Origin: an uncultured Clostridiaceae bacterium
GTDB lineage: Bacteria; Bacillota; Clostridia; TANB77; CAG-508
Direction of reading: 5' to 3'
Assembly: GCA_948356915.1 (NCBI GenBank)
Contig: CAOJCG010000004.1
Span: forward strand, 1-32,162
Length of the DNA stretch: 32,162 nucleotides
Position numbers and translations under genes: made by a program
The notes under the pieces: model-generated
The model's database searches: none
Told to the model about the DNA's origin: nothing
Seen by the model: only the letters and a program-made list of their open reading frames with translations
In this document: piece by piece, positions 23,970 to 32,150 of the stretch
Layout of the letters: every line of letters begins with the position of its first letter
Numbering within the stretch: the first letter of the stretch is position 1

Positions 23970-25373
23970 ATGGGATTTGGCCAAAAAATATTTCTAATGT
24001 CTTTTACACTAATTATAATAGCAATAAACTTGATAGGTATAAATATGATAAACTATACATATCAGTCTAACATAGAAAAAGAAACAGATAAAAATATGAT
24101 TCAAATTAACAACATAATAAATGAATTACAATATGGAATTAGTAACATTTCTATGCTGGGTAATACTTATTTGAAAAATAATGTAAATATAGAAATATAT
24201 GATGAAGGAAGAAGAATATATACAAATTTTAAAGAAGATTATTCAAAAATATTAGAAGAAAAATTATTTATTGAAGAAGATAAAATGACAAATGAGGAAC
24301 TACATGATAGATATAGCGAATATAACCAGCAAGAAAAATATGAAACAGATGGAAATATAACCACATATGTAGAAGGCAGTAAATTATTTATGAAAATGAG
24401 AAAATATACAAATGTAGTAGTAATAATGTCAGATATTTCAAAAATAAATAATATGAAAAAAGAGCAGATAGACTATTTTATAAAACTTAGTCTAGCATGT
24501 TCACTTACTATTGCATTCTTATTATCAATAAGTGTAAGTTTCATAACAAGAAAAATAAAGATATTAAATAAAATAGTAAAGGAGGTCACAAAAGGAAACT
24601 ATACAGCAAAAGTCAAAGAGTTAGGAAATGATGAAATAGGAAATGTAGGTAAAAGCTTTAACAAAATGACTGATGCACTTCAAAAAAACATTTCAGAAAT
24701 AGAAAAAGTTTCAGAAAATAGAAAAAGATTTATAGGGAATTTAACACACGAAATAAGAACACCTTTAACTTCAATAGTAGGATATTCAAGCTTAATAAAA
24801 AATAGAAAAGTTGCAGATGAGAAAGTAGTTTTAGAATATAGCAAAAGAATATATGATGAAGGAAAATATATAGAAGAAATATCACAAAAGCTAATGGACT
24901 TAATGCTTTTAGAAAATGGAAGTATTACAAAAGACACAATAAATTTATCAGAAGAATTAAATAGAATAATTAAAGAGATGCAAATTACATTTCCATATGT
25001 GGTATTTCAAAAACAAATTGAAAAAGATGTATATATTAATTTTGACAAAACACTATTAAAAACTTTAATAATCAATTTAACAAAAAATGCAATAAATGCA
25101 TATGAAAATAATCCAATTGTAAGAATAGAACTAGATAAAAGAAAAGTTATAAAAGTGATAGATTATGGAAAAGGAATAAAAAAGGAAGAACTAGAAAAAA
25201 TAAAAGAACCATTCTACACATTAAGTAAAGACAGAAACAGAAAATTTTCAGGAATGGGCTTAGGACTTACACTATGTATACAAATAGTAGAAATGCAAGA
25301 AGGAAAGCTAGAAATAGAAAGTAAAGAAAATGAAGGCACAAAAATTATAATAAAATTAGGAGACAAGGATTGA
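23970..25373 (+). CDS. Sensor histidine kinase with HAMP domain
   Basis: A 467-aa membrane kinase. Helix 1 is at about residues 7-30, an extracellular sensor of about 135 residues follows, and helix 2 is at about 170-190. Then come HAMP (KIVKEVTKGNYTAKVKELG) and the dimerisation helix with His in FIGNLTHEIRTPLTSIVGY. The ATPase domain shows NLTKNAINAYENN (N box), VIDYGKGI (G1) and FSGMGLGLTLCIQIVEMQ (G2). No PAS domain is visible, unlike many WalK proteins. The start has AAAGGAG at 7-nt spacing. It phosphorylates the regulator encoded just upstream (by position). Signal unknown. Confidence 0.95.
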   Translation: MGFGQKIFLMSFTLIIIAINLIGINMINYTYQSNIEKETDKNMIQINNIINELQYGISNISMLGNTYLKNNVNIEIYDEGRRIYTNFKEDYSKILEEKLFIEEDKMTNEELHDRYSEYNQQEKYETDGNITTYVEGSKLFMKMRKYTNVVVIMSDISKINNMKKEQIDYFIKLSLACSLTIAFLLSISVSFITRKIKILNKIVKEVTKGNYTAKVKELGNDEIGNVGKSFNKMTDALQKNISEIEKVSENRKRFIGNLTHEIRTPLTSIVGYSSLIKNRKVADEKVVLEYSKRIYDEGKYIEEISQKLMDLMLLENGSITKDTINLSEELNRIIKEMQITFPYVVFQKQIEKDVYINFDKTLLKTLIINLTKNAINAYENNPIVRIELDKRKVIKVIDYGKGIKKEELEKIKEPFYTLSKDRNRKFSGMGLGLTLCIQIVEMQEGKLEIESKENEGTKIIIKLGDKD

Positions 25374-25478
25374 CACCCATTCAGTTAAGATAGATGTTTG
25401 AGCGATAGCGAATTACAGATATCTTATGCAGTGGTACTATGTAAGTTTTTAAATCTTACAAAATAAAAAGAAAGGAAT

Positions 25479-25510
25479 ATATGTTAGATTTAAAAACTAA
25501 CATATGCTAG
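25479..25510 (+). promoter_or_regulatory. Hairpin and 9-codon leader ORF over the next start
   Basis: ATATGTTAG (25479-25487) and CTAACATAT (25497-25505) form a 9-bp hairpin. A leader frame MLDLKTNIC runs from ATG 25481 to TAG 25508-25510 with AAAGGAA just upstream. The main gene ATG 25504 lies inside the 3' arm, so translation of the leader could open the start (inference). Upstream, 25374-25470 also holds hairpins (TAAGATA/TATCTTA and TGTAAG/CTTACA) but no gene. Confidence 0.4.
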
Positions 25511-26259
25511 GAAAAATGAAAATTAAATCAATTTTAAAATTTATGGCAATAGGTATTATTATTGTATGTTTATATATAAGTTTTATTTTGAATATAGAAC
25601 ATTTTACAACATCATATAATAATAAAAAGCAAGAGCACAAAAATACATATTATAAAAGCGATAATAGTTCGGATATATTATCAAAAATAGGATATGCAAT
25701 AGATGAATGTTATGGTGAGCTAGAAGAAAGAGACATAGATGTAATAAGAAATAGTAATATTATAAGGAACATATTAAAAAAATATAGTTATGTAGAAGAT
25801 AATGAAATAAATCAATATATAAAAAAATTGATAAAAAAAGAAAGAATAAAATTATTATATGATGAGTACATATATATATCGGAAGATGAATACAAATTAA
25901 TATTTACACCAGATGTAAACAATATTGAATACAGGTCTTTAGATATAGGTAATATGGCAGTAGCTGGAGAACAAAATACAAAAGCAAATAAAGATATTGA
26001 TGAAAATAAAAGTAAAATATATGAAAAAGTAAAAATACAACTAGAAGAATTAGGAATAATAGAAAAATTCGGATTTGAACCAGAAACACTATATGTTCAA
26101 TATTTCTACTCAAAAAAAGAAATGCAAAGTGGAAACTTAAATGAAGGAATATATGTAATAGAAGATAACAAAAATCACATAAAAGTAGAAATAGAAATAC
26201 CAAGCTACAAAATTAAAAATTTGCAAGTTGGGTTTGAAGATTATAGAACAGAAGAATAA
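25504..26259 (+). CDS. Membrane-anchored hypothetical protein, 251 aa
   Basis: I do not recognise this protein. It starts with a basic segment and one membrane helix (about residues 12-30: FMAIGIIIVCLYISFIL), then about 220 residues that should lie outside the cell. These are helical and charged at first (SDILSKIGYAIDECYGELEERDIDVIRN), and later have an IYEKVKIQLEELGIIEKFGFEPETLYVQYFYSKKEM stretch of alternating helix and strand. ATG 25516 is an alternative start. Its place right after a two-component pair, before a shared terminator, suggests an accessory or sensor-modulating protein of that system (position-based inference, as with YycH/YycI in other Firmicutes). I see no sequence match to those. 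Confidence 0.65.
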   Translation: MLGKMKIKSILKFMAIGIIIVCLYISFILNIEHFTTSYNNKKQEHKNTYYKSDNSSDILSKIGYAIDECYGELEERDIDVIRNSNIIRNILKKYSYVEDNEINQYIKKLIKKERIKLLYDEYIYISEDEYKLIFTPDVNNIEYRSLDIGNMAVAGEQNTKANKDIDENKSKIYEKVKIQLEELGIIEKFGFEPETLYVQYFYSKKEMQSGNLNEGIYVIEDNKNHIKVEIEIPSYKIKNLQVGFEDYRTEE

Positions 26260-26277
26260 TTATATAAAGCAAAATAA

Positions 26278-26314
26278 CAAAGAAGACATCTAAAAAATAG
26301 ATTTCTTCTTTTAA
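26278..26314 (+). terminator. Terminator of the two-component operon
   Basis: AAAGAAG...CTTCTTTT with inner ATCTA/TAGAT makes a long stem ending in T4, just after the 251-aa gene. Confidence 0.8.
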
Positions 26315-26327
26315 TATAGCCTAAAGC

Positions 26328-26355
26328 CTTACAATTTACTTACAACAAGATTACA
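26328..26355 (+). promoter_or_regulatory. Three 11-bp repeats, site A upstream of femAB
   Basis: CTTACA (26328), CTTACA (26339) and ATTACA (26350), each followed by 5 nt. The hexamer and spacing match the site in front of the response regulator. The remaining stretch to 26502 has no gene. Confidence 0.6.
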
Positions 26356-26416
26356 GAAAAACGATTGAAAAAATATCAATAAAATAATATCCTTCTAATA
26401 GAAGTAGGAAGATAAA

Positions 26417-26444
26417 TGTAAGAAAAAGTTAAGAATTAGTTAAG
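26417..26444 (+). promoter_or_regulatory. Three 11-bp repeats, site B upstream of femAB
   Basis: TGTAAG (26417), GTTAAG (26428) and GTTAAG (26439), again with exact 11-bp spacing but in the opposite orientation to site A. A weak promoter (TTAAAA 26451, TATATA 26473) lies directly downstream. Confidence 0.5.
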
Positions 26445-26502
26445 TAGTTCTTAAAACCTTCTTTTCATTTATTATATACAATCATATTAGGAGGAGAGCT
26501 AA

Positions 26503-27523
26503 ATGGAAAGTTATGAAGAATTTATAAAAAAAGAAGATTTATGTGATTTTCAGCAATCTAGAGAATGGGCAAAAGTAAAGGAATTTTGGAAAAATGAAAT
26601 AGTAATAGTAGAAGATGAAAACAAAAGTATAATAGCAAGTATGAGTATATTAATTAGAAAATTACCTATATTCGGGAATATAATGTATGTACCAAGAGGT
26701 CCAATAGGTGAAATATATGATGAGGAAACTTTAAGAAAACTAACAATTAAAATGAAAGAAGTAGCAAAAAAATATAAAGCATTTGTAATTATAATAGAGC
26801 CAAATGTAAAAAAGGAAAATAAAGAATTTGCTAGTTTGGCAAAAAAGCTAGGCTATAAAATAAATAGTAAAGCCATAAAATTTGACCAAGAAATACAAGC
26901 AAGGCATAACTTTAGGCTAAATTTAGAAAATAAAACGGAAGATGAAATATTCAAAAATTTTGCCTCAAAAACTAGGTATAATGTAAGGTTAGCTGGCAAA
27001 AAAGGAGTAATAGTAGAAGAAAAAAATGAAGATGGAATAGATGAATTCTATGAATTAATGAAAGAAACTGGAAAAAGGGATAACTTTAGGACAAGACCAA
27101 AAGAGTATTTTGAAAAAATACTAAAAGAATTTCCATATCAAACTAAAATATATATAGCTTATTATGAAAATGAACCAATATCAGCAATAATGCCAATAAT
27201 ATATGGAAACAAAATGTGGTACCTATATGGAGCAAGCTCAAATAAACATAGAAACTTAATGTCAACATATTTACTTCAATGGGAAATGATAAAACTAGCA
27301 ATAAAAAATAATTGTAAAGTGTATGATTTTAGAGGGGTCTCAATGGAGAAGCGGAGAAGAAGATGGACTATATAGGTTCAAAAAAGGCTTTGGAGGAGAA
27401 TTTGTAGAACTAATAGGAGAAATATATATTCCATTTAAGCCAATAAAATATCTTTTCTATAAAATTGCTAAGAAAGTATTTTGTAATTTGAGATATGTAG
27501 CTTATAAAATTAAGTCTAAATAA
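26503..27523 (+). pseudogene. FemAB-type peptidoglycan bridge transferase, +1 frameshift
   Basis: FemAB proteins add amino acids from tRNA to the lipid II stem peptide or to related wall precursors. Two GNAT-like domains are recognisable: FQQSREWAKVKEFW, IMYVPRGPIGEIYD, FASKTRYNVRLAGKKGVIVEE, FYELMKETGKRDNF and WYLYGASSNKHRNLMSTYLLQWEMI. Near the end YDFRGVS is followed by a break. Removing the C at 27352 (AAGCGGAGA) restores GEEDGLYRFKKGFGGEFVE, the family's closing motif, and a stop at 27523 (about 340 aa). The exact break could lie anywhere in about 27330-27355. Ribosome site AGGAGGAG precedes the start. The upstream 11-bp repeats tie it to the neighbouring two-component system. Confidence 0.85.
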
Positions 27524-27530
27524 TTAAATT

Positions 27531-27559
27531 TATAGGTAGGCATTCTTTGCCTACCTATA
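27531..27559. terminator. Hairpin after femAB
   Basis: TATAGGTAGGC and GCCTACCTATA form an 11-bp stem with a 7-nt loop just after the stop. No T-run follows on the + strand, so it may only stabilise the mRNA end. Confidence 0.65.
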
Positions 27560-27582
27560 AAAGAATGTTATAAGTGAAAATA

Positions 27583-27867
27583 ATGTCGGAAGTAAATACA
27601 GGAGAAGAAATACAGTTGACAGACGTATTTGAATTATATATAATACAGATACCAAAAGCAAAGAGAATAATAGAAAAAGAAGCAAATAATAAGCTAGCAC
27701 ATGGATGTTATTTTTAAACGATCCAGATGAAAAGGAGAGAAAATTATGAATGAAAATAGAAACAATTAAGAAGCAATGAATGAGTTGGAAGAAATGAGTA
27801 AAGACGAAGAACTATGGTAATACAAGTGCAAAAAAAAGAGAATGAAACGCACAATTTAAGAAGCAAC
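27583..27867 (+). pseudogene. Decayed C-terminal half of an Rpn nuclease gene
   Basis: Pieces in different frames spell the Rpn C-terminal region: IQLTDVFELYIIQIPKAKR, then NNKLAH, MLFLNDPDEKER, EAMNELEEMSKDEEL and NAQFKKQH. At least three frame breaks and several stops show it is dead; the nuclease core is absent. The living or nearly living relative lies at 112-994. This fills most of the 27524-27889 gap; nothing else is seen there. Confidence 0.75.
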
Positions 27868-27889
27868 ATCTAATAAAACGGAGTTAAAT

Positions 27890-29905
27890 ATGGAAAATAA
27901 ATATTACAATGAAGCAATAATAGGAAATAAAGATATAGTAGCAAGCTTTAGTGAAAAAGGAGAAATGCTAAGGCTTTTTTATCCTACGAGAGATTACAAA
28001 CAATTTATAGAAACTATGTATACAGGGGTAAAAGTAAATGACTCTAGCTTAATATATTTTCATGAAGATATAAATAATAGATATGAACAATATTATACGG
28101 AAAACACAAATATAATAAACACAAAAATAAAAAATACATACTTTAATTTAGTGGTATTGCAAACAGATTTTGTACCAATTTCAAGAGATATAATAATAAA
28201 AAAGCTAACATTTACAAATGAAAACATTATAGACCTAAATGTTAATTTCCTAATATACTCAAAACTATTATCAAACTATAATAATATGATAGGTTCAAAA
28301 GTAGAAAATAATGTATTAATGCAATATAGTCATGATTATACATTTTGTATTTTCTCAAAAACATCAATACAATCTTACCGACTAAATAATAGTGGTGAAG
28401 ATATAAAAACAGGTATATTATACGACAAAGACTACATAGGAATGGCAGATGATTCAGGGGTAAGTTTTGATGTAGGAACGCTAAAACCAGGGGAAAGCAA
28501 AGAAATAGAAATATTTATTTATATAAATAATAATAAAGAAAAATATAAATTTGATGAAATAATACAAGAAATAGAAAAAATAAGAGAGATAGATACAAAA
28601 AAGGAACTAGAAAATGCAAGAAAATATTGGGAAGAATTTGTAAGAAAACATGATGGTTTAGAAGTATTTACGCAAGAAGAAAAATGGCAAAAACTTCTTA
28701 CAGGAGAAGAACAAACAAATGAGGCTACATACAAAAAATACTTACAAATGCGAAAAATATATACACGAACCATACTATTATTTCCACTACTATCAAACGA
28801 AGAAACAGGAGGAATATCAGCTGCAATAGAAATAGACGAAAACCGCACAAAAAGTGGAAGATACTCATATTGCTGGCAACGAGATGCAGTATTTGTTACC
28901 AAAGCATTAGATATACTAAAAATGCATGACCAAACCACAAAGTTCTACACAAATTTCAGTAAGCAAACCCAAAGTAAAAATGGAATGTGGGAGCAACGTT
29001 TTTATACAGATGGAAGGTTAGCACCATGTTGGGGGTATCAAATAGATGAAACAGCGAGTATAGTTTATGGAGTATATGAACATTATAAAATGACAAAAGA
29101 TAAGAAATTGTTAGAAGAGACTTATGAAATGTGCCAAAGAGCGACCGAAGCATTGGCCAAGTTCCAATTGGGGACGTTTCCTTTTGGGGTATCTGTCCCT
29201 AATGGGGTATCTGGCACTTTTGGGAACTTTGCATTAAAAAACATTACTAATGAAAACTCAGACTTTTTTGTGAAGTTAAGTGGTAGAGAAAGATTTATAA
29301 CACATGAAAGCTATGACTTATGGGAAATGAACGAAGGAATACATTTATATTCTCTAAGTGCAATATATGCAGCATTTAAAGCAATGATTCAAATTAAAAG
29401 AGAACTTAATATAAGTGAGGGAATAGAAGAATTAGAAAATAGAGCTGAAAATATAAAAAACTATTGCTTAAATAACTTATATGATGAAGAAACTAAAACG
29501 TTTAAAAGAAATAACAAAGATAATATAACAGATATAAGTATGCTAGGTGTAGTAGAGCCATTTGAAATGTTAGATACAAACCAAGAAATTATCAAAAATA
29601 CAATACAAAAGATAGAACTAAATTTAAGAACTTACACAGGAGGTTATATAAGGTTCGAAAATGATAACTACTTAGGTGGGAATAACCCATGGTTAATAGC
29701 TACACTTTGGATGGCATTATATAATATAGAAACTAAAAATATAGAAGAAGCAAGAAAACAAATAGAATTTGTGGGCAAAACCGCAACAAATAATGGATTC
29801 TTAGCAGAACAAGTAGAAAATGAAACAATGAAGGCAAAATGGGTAATAGGCTTAGGCTGGTCACATGCAATGTACATAATTGCATTGACAAAATTGCTTA
29901 AATAA
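27890..29905 (+). CDS. Glycoside hydrolase family 15 (glucoamylase-like)
   Basis: GH15 enzymes release glucose from alpha-glucans or related sugars by an inverting mechanism. The 671-aa protein has an N-terminal beta-sandwich (about 1-250) and an (alpha/alpha)6 barrel. Key stretches are YSYCWQRDAVFVTKALDIL, GYQIDETASIVYGVYEHY, SYDLWEMNEGIHLYSLSAIY with the likely acid Glu, and LAEQVENETMKAKWVIGLGW with the likely base Glu. No signal peptide is visible, so it is probably cytoplasmic (glycogen or oligosaccharide use). Residues near 425-447 (LGTFPFGVSVPNGVSGTFGN) are encoded by an inserted REP-like element. The ribosome site is weak (no clear AGGAGG before 27890), so the start is less certain. 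Confidence 0.88.
   Translation: MENKYYNEAIIGNKDIVASFSEKGEMLRLFYPTRDYKQFIETMYTGVKVNDSSLIYFHEDINNRYEQYYTENTNIINTKIKNTYFNLVVLQTDFVPISRDIIIKKLTFTNENIIDLNVNFLIYSKLLSNYNNMIGSKVENNVLMQYSHDYTFCIFSKTSIQSYRLNNSGEDIKTGILYDKDYIGMADDSGVSFDVGTLKPGESKEIEIFIYINNNKEKYKFDEIIQEIEKIREIDTKKELENARKYWEEFVRKHDGLEVFTQEEKWQKLLTGEEQTNEATYKKYLQMRKIYTRTILLFPLLSNEETGGISAAIEIDENRTKSGRYSYCWQRDAVFVTKALDILKMHDQTTKFYTNFSKQTQSKNGMWEQRFYTDGRLAPCWGYQIDETASIVYGVYEHYKMTKDKKLLEETYEMCQRATEALAKFQLGTFPFGVSVPNGVSGTFGNFALKNITNENSDFFVKLSGRERFITHESYDLWEMNEGIHLYSLSAIYAAFKAMIQIKRELNISEGIEELENRAENIKNYCLNNLYDEETKTFKRNNKDNITDISMLGVVEPFEMLDTNQEIIKNTIQKIELNLRTYTGGYIRFENDNYLGGNNPWLIATLWMALYNIETKNIEEARKQIEFVGKTATNNGFLAEQVENETMKAKWVIGLGWSHAMYIIALTKLLK
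29160..29228. repeat. REP-like element inserted in frame in the GH15 gene
   Basis: AGTTCC...GGGAACT, 69 nt (23 codons), is the same family as 11713-11763: shared ATTGGGGACGTTTCC at the left and CACTTTTG-GAACT at the right. An internal GGGGTATCTG unit is duplicated. It has no stop codon in the GH15 frame, so the gene stays open. Confidence 0.8.
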
Positions 29906-29971
29906 TGTATTATAATATGCGAAACTTTATTAAAAACTTTTGTTATAATTATAAGAAAGGTAGGTATAAAT

Positions 29972-30655
29972 ATGAAACAAGTAATTACTTTTTTAGGTAG
30001 AGACAGTGGTTTTGGAAAGAAGAATACTTCTGCATTTGCAATGATAGGCAAGAGGCTACTTCTAATAGACTGTGGTCAAACAGTAATGACACAGTTGCAA
30101 GAGAAAGAATTACTTAATAATATTTCAGGTATTGATGTAATTATAACTCATATGCATGGTGACCATGTAGGTTCACTTAGCCAGTTAGCTCTTTACAGTT
30201 ATTTTACATTAAGAAAGCCTATAAACATTATTACTGCATGTTCAAAAATAGAAGAATTTCTAACGATAACTGGAGTAGAAAGATATTGCCAAATTCCAGG
30301 TTTTCCAGAAGAGCGTTATACTAGAAACAATAACTTCGTAACATTTATAAAAACAAATCATGTAGGAAATGAGATGGACTGCTATGGTTTTTCTACTAAA
30401 ATTAATGGAACTCATATTGTATATACAGGAGATACAACAACAATAGAACCTTTTATGAATGAACTTACAGAAGGAACACAACTCTTTTTAGATGCTTCTA
30501 CTGTAGGAGGGGTACATCTTAAATTAGAAGATAATATAGGTTTATTAAATGAATTAACCAAAAAAGGCGTAAGAGTATATCTTATGCATTTAGATAATGA
30601 AACTAAAATTAGAGAAATGATAAAAGGAACACAGATTCATATATGTAATGAATAA
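29972..30655 (+). CDS. Metallo-beta-lactamase-fold hydrolase (RNase Z-like)
   Basis: A 227-aa member of the MBL fold. The metal motif THMHGDHVGSL (H-x-H-x-D-H) is at about residues 54-64. Further ligands are likely His in KTNHVGNEMDCYGF, Asp in VYTGDTTTIEP and His in YLMHLDNET near the end. The fold resembles RNase Z and related enzymes, but the substrate cannot be assigned; the protein is shorter than typical RNase Z (about 300 aa) and I see no clear exosite arm. Ribosome site AAGAAAGG precedes the ATG, with TATAAT close upstream. It has a stand-alone transcript with a hairpin after the stop. Confidence 0.85.
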   Translation: MKQVITFLGRDSGFGKKNTSAFAMIGKRLLLIDCGQTVMTQLQEKELLNNISGIDVIITHMHGDHVGSLSQLALYSYFTLRKPINIITACSKIEEFLTITGVERYCQIPGFPEERYTRNNNFVTFIKTNHVGNEMDCYGFSTKINGTHIVYTGDTTTIEPFMNELTEGTQLFLDASTVGGVHLKLEDNIGLLNELTKKGVRVYLMHLDNETKIREMIKGTQIHICNE

Positions 30656-30665
30656 TAAGAAGAAA

Positions 30666-30705
30666 GGGGACGTTTACAAAAGGAAATAACGTCTCCTTTT
30701 GTAAC
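30666..30705 (+). terminator. Interleaved hairpins after the MBL gene
   Basis: GGGGACGTT (30666-30674) can pair with AACGTCTCC (30688-30696). Alternatively GTTTACAAAAGGA (30672-30684) pairs with TCCTTTTGTAAC (30694-30705). The two stems cannot fully coexist. GGGGACGTTT is the REP-like core seen elsewhere. Confidence 0.6.
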
Positions 30706-31043
30706 TTTAATACAAAAAAATATATAGTTAGAAATCCAACAAATAAACATTCATGGTAACGTTTTATAAAATCACCTGATAATTTTATTTTTTAGTAAAA
30801 TGTTAAATCAAGAAATATTTAAACTATAACATTTTACTAGAAAAAAGCGTTTTTTTGCTAATTAAAACAAAAAGTTAACTAGCATTAATATATTTAGAAA
30901 AAATACAAAATATATTGCTTTTTAAAATCTCTTATTTAACTGTACCATCTGAATACCAATTTCAAGATGCAATGGATGACGAACAATACATTCTTTATCA
31001 AAGAGAAGAAAAACAAATAGAGAATGGAGAGAATGATAGATGA
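30706..31043 (+). other. Gap with the tail of an unidentified reading frame
   Basis: Most of this stretch is AT-rich and holds no clear gene. From 30879 a frame is open to TGA 31041-31043. Its last part reads like protein (YLTVPSEYQFQDAMDDEQYILYQ, split here from REEKQIENGENDR). No ATG or ribosome site was found; TTG 30915 is the only possible start. Its stop overlaps the next ATG (ATGA), a coupling arrangement, so it may be the end of a truncated upstream partner gene. Confidence 0.4.
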
Positions 31044-31438
31044 TGAATTTAAACCAAACAAAACTAGTTGGACTAACCATGGAACTCGACTTAAAAGCAA
31101 GAGAATATAAAAGATTATGTGCCAAATTAGAGGAATTAGAACAAAATAATATAAATCCAAATGATGAAAAATTGTTAGAATTAAAACAATTATTTCAGAA
31201 AAACCATAATGAAATAGTAGAAATAAATAGACAAATAAAAGAAGTTAAAGAGGAAGAAGAAGTAAAAGAAAAACAAAAAGAAGAACAATATAATCCAGAA
31301 AATCTATTTAAGAAAAATAATAGAAATAGAATTGAAAAGAATAAAGAAGAAAATACAAATAAGTCAATAGCAAAGGTAAAAGAAAATATATTTAAAAAAA
31401 TAATAAATAAGATAAAACAAATATTATTCAAAAAATAA
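31040..31438 (+). CDS. Coiled-coil protein, 132 aa, unknown
   Basis: I do not recognise this protein. Residues about 10-85 form a long charged coiled coil (LTMELDLKAREYKRLCAKLEELEQ; LELKQLFQKNHNEIVEINRQIKEVKEEEE, each shown in part). The rest is very basic (NRNRIEKNKEENTNKSIAKVK, in part) and ends in an amphipathic KIINKIKQILFKK helix that could touch the membrane. There is no signal peptide. The start overlaps the preceding frame's stop, and a second ATG follows at once (31043). Without a recognisable partner the role is open. Confidence 0.55.
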   Translation: MMNLNQTKLVGLTMELDLKAREYKRLCAKLEELEQNNINPNDEKLLELKQLFQKNHNEIVEINRQIKEVKEEEEVKEKQKEEQYNPENLFKKNNRNRIEKNKEENTNKSIAKVKENIFKKIINKIKQILFKK

Positions 31439-31441
31439 ATA

Positions 31442-31470
31442 TTGACAAGTTATGTAAAATATAGTAAACT
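31442..31470 (+). promoter_or_regulatory. NUDIX gene promoter with dyad
   Basis: TTGACA (31442-31447), 17 nt, TAAACT (31465-31470). ACTATT and AATAGT just downstream form an inverted repeat that could be an operator. Confidence 0.75.
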
Positions 31471-31543
31471 ATTCTAGTAAACAATAGTAACTAAGGAAAA
31501 TAATTAAAATTATTTTTCTACCAACATCCATAAGGAGGTACCT

Positions 31544-32107
31544 ATGGAAAAATTAAAAGAAATGATAGAAAACTATAAACCGTACAACGAACAAGAAGCA
31601 CGGGATAAGGAGCAAATGCTTTGGTATATAGAGCATTTTGGAAAGAAAGCTCTTGAGCGGAAATGTTTATCAGGACATTTTACTACATCTGTATTTATCT
31701 TTAACAAGGAACACACGAAAGTGCTCATGTGCTATCATCTAATAGATAAGTCATGGTCATGGCTCGGAGGTCATGCAGATGGAATTGCAAATTTAAAATC
31801 TGTTGCACTTCGTGAGGTACAAGAAGAGGCAAGCATAAAAAATTATTATTTAATAAATAATGAAAATGTTGCAGCCTTAACAAGCATTCCAATAGGAGGG
31901 CATATTAAAAATGGCAAAAATGTTTCATCACATATACACTTAGACGTAGCATTTGTAGGCGAAGCGGATGAAGGAGAAGAACTTATAATTAAGCCAGACG
32001 AAAATAATGGCTTAAAATGGATTGAAATCCAGAAATTGCAGGTAGAGGTGAAAGATGTATGGAAAATGGAAAATACATATAGAAAGCTAATAGAGCAATT
32101 TAAGTAA
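31544..32107 (+). CDS. NUDIX hydrolase
   Basis: A 187-aa NUDIX protein, expected to hydrolyse a nucleoside-diphosphate-linked substrate. The Nudix box is GGHADGIANLKSVALREVQEEAS: the catalytic R-E-x-x-E-E is intact, but the first conserved Glu of the box is replaced. The N-terminal helices (NEQEARDKEQMLWYIEHFG) resemble those of NUDIX proteins annotated as NTP pyrophosphohydrolases. Ribosome site AAGGAGG has good spacing. It has its own promoter and terminator. It has an in-frame CGG and a more mixed codon use than the core genes, so may be acquired. Substrate unknown. Confidence 0.88.
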   Translation: MEKLKEMIENYKPYNEQEARDKEQMLWYIEHFGKKALERKCLSGHFTTSVFIFNKEHTKVLMCYHLIDKSWSWLGGHADGIANLKSVALREVQEEASIKNYYLINNENVAALTSIPIGGHIKNGKNVSSHIHLDVAFVGEADEGEELIIKPDENNGLKWIEIQKLQVEVKDVWKMENTYRKLIEQFK

Positions 32108-32110
32108 TAT

Positions 32111-32150
32111 AAAATGAACCTAAGTACATATAAAAACTTAGGTTCATTTT
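32111..32150 (+). terminator. NUDIX gene terminator
   Basis: AAAATGAACCTAAGT and ACTTAGGTTCATTTT form a 15-bp stem with T4 in the 3' arm. Confidence 0.88.

Noticed and set aside
23231..26259. Firm assignment of the two-component system as WalRK with YycH/YycI
   Set aside because: The DNA repeats are WalR-like and an anchored protein follows, but the kinase shows no PAS domain and the 251-aa protein has no recognisable YycH/YycI sequence.
946..27352. CGG reassigned to another amino acid (as reported for some Firmicutes)
   Set aside because: A changed meaning of CGG would not repair the frame. At the five sites the reading frame itself must shift by one base.
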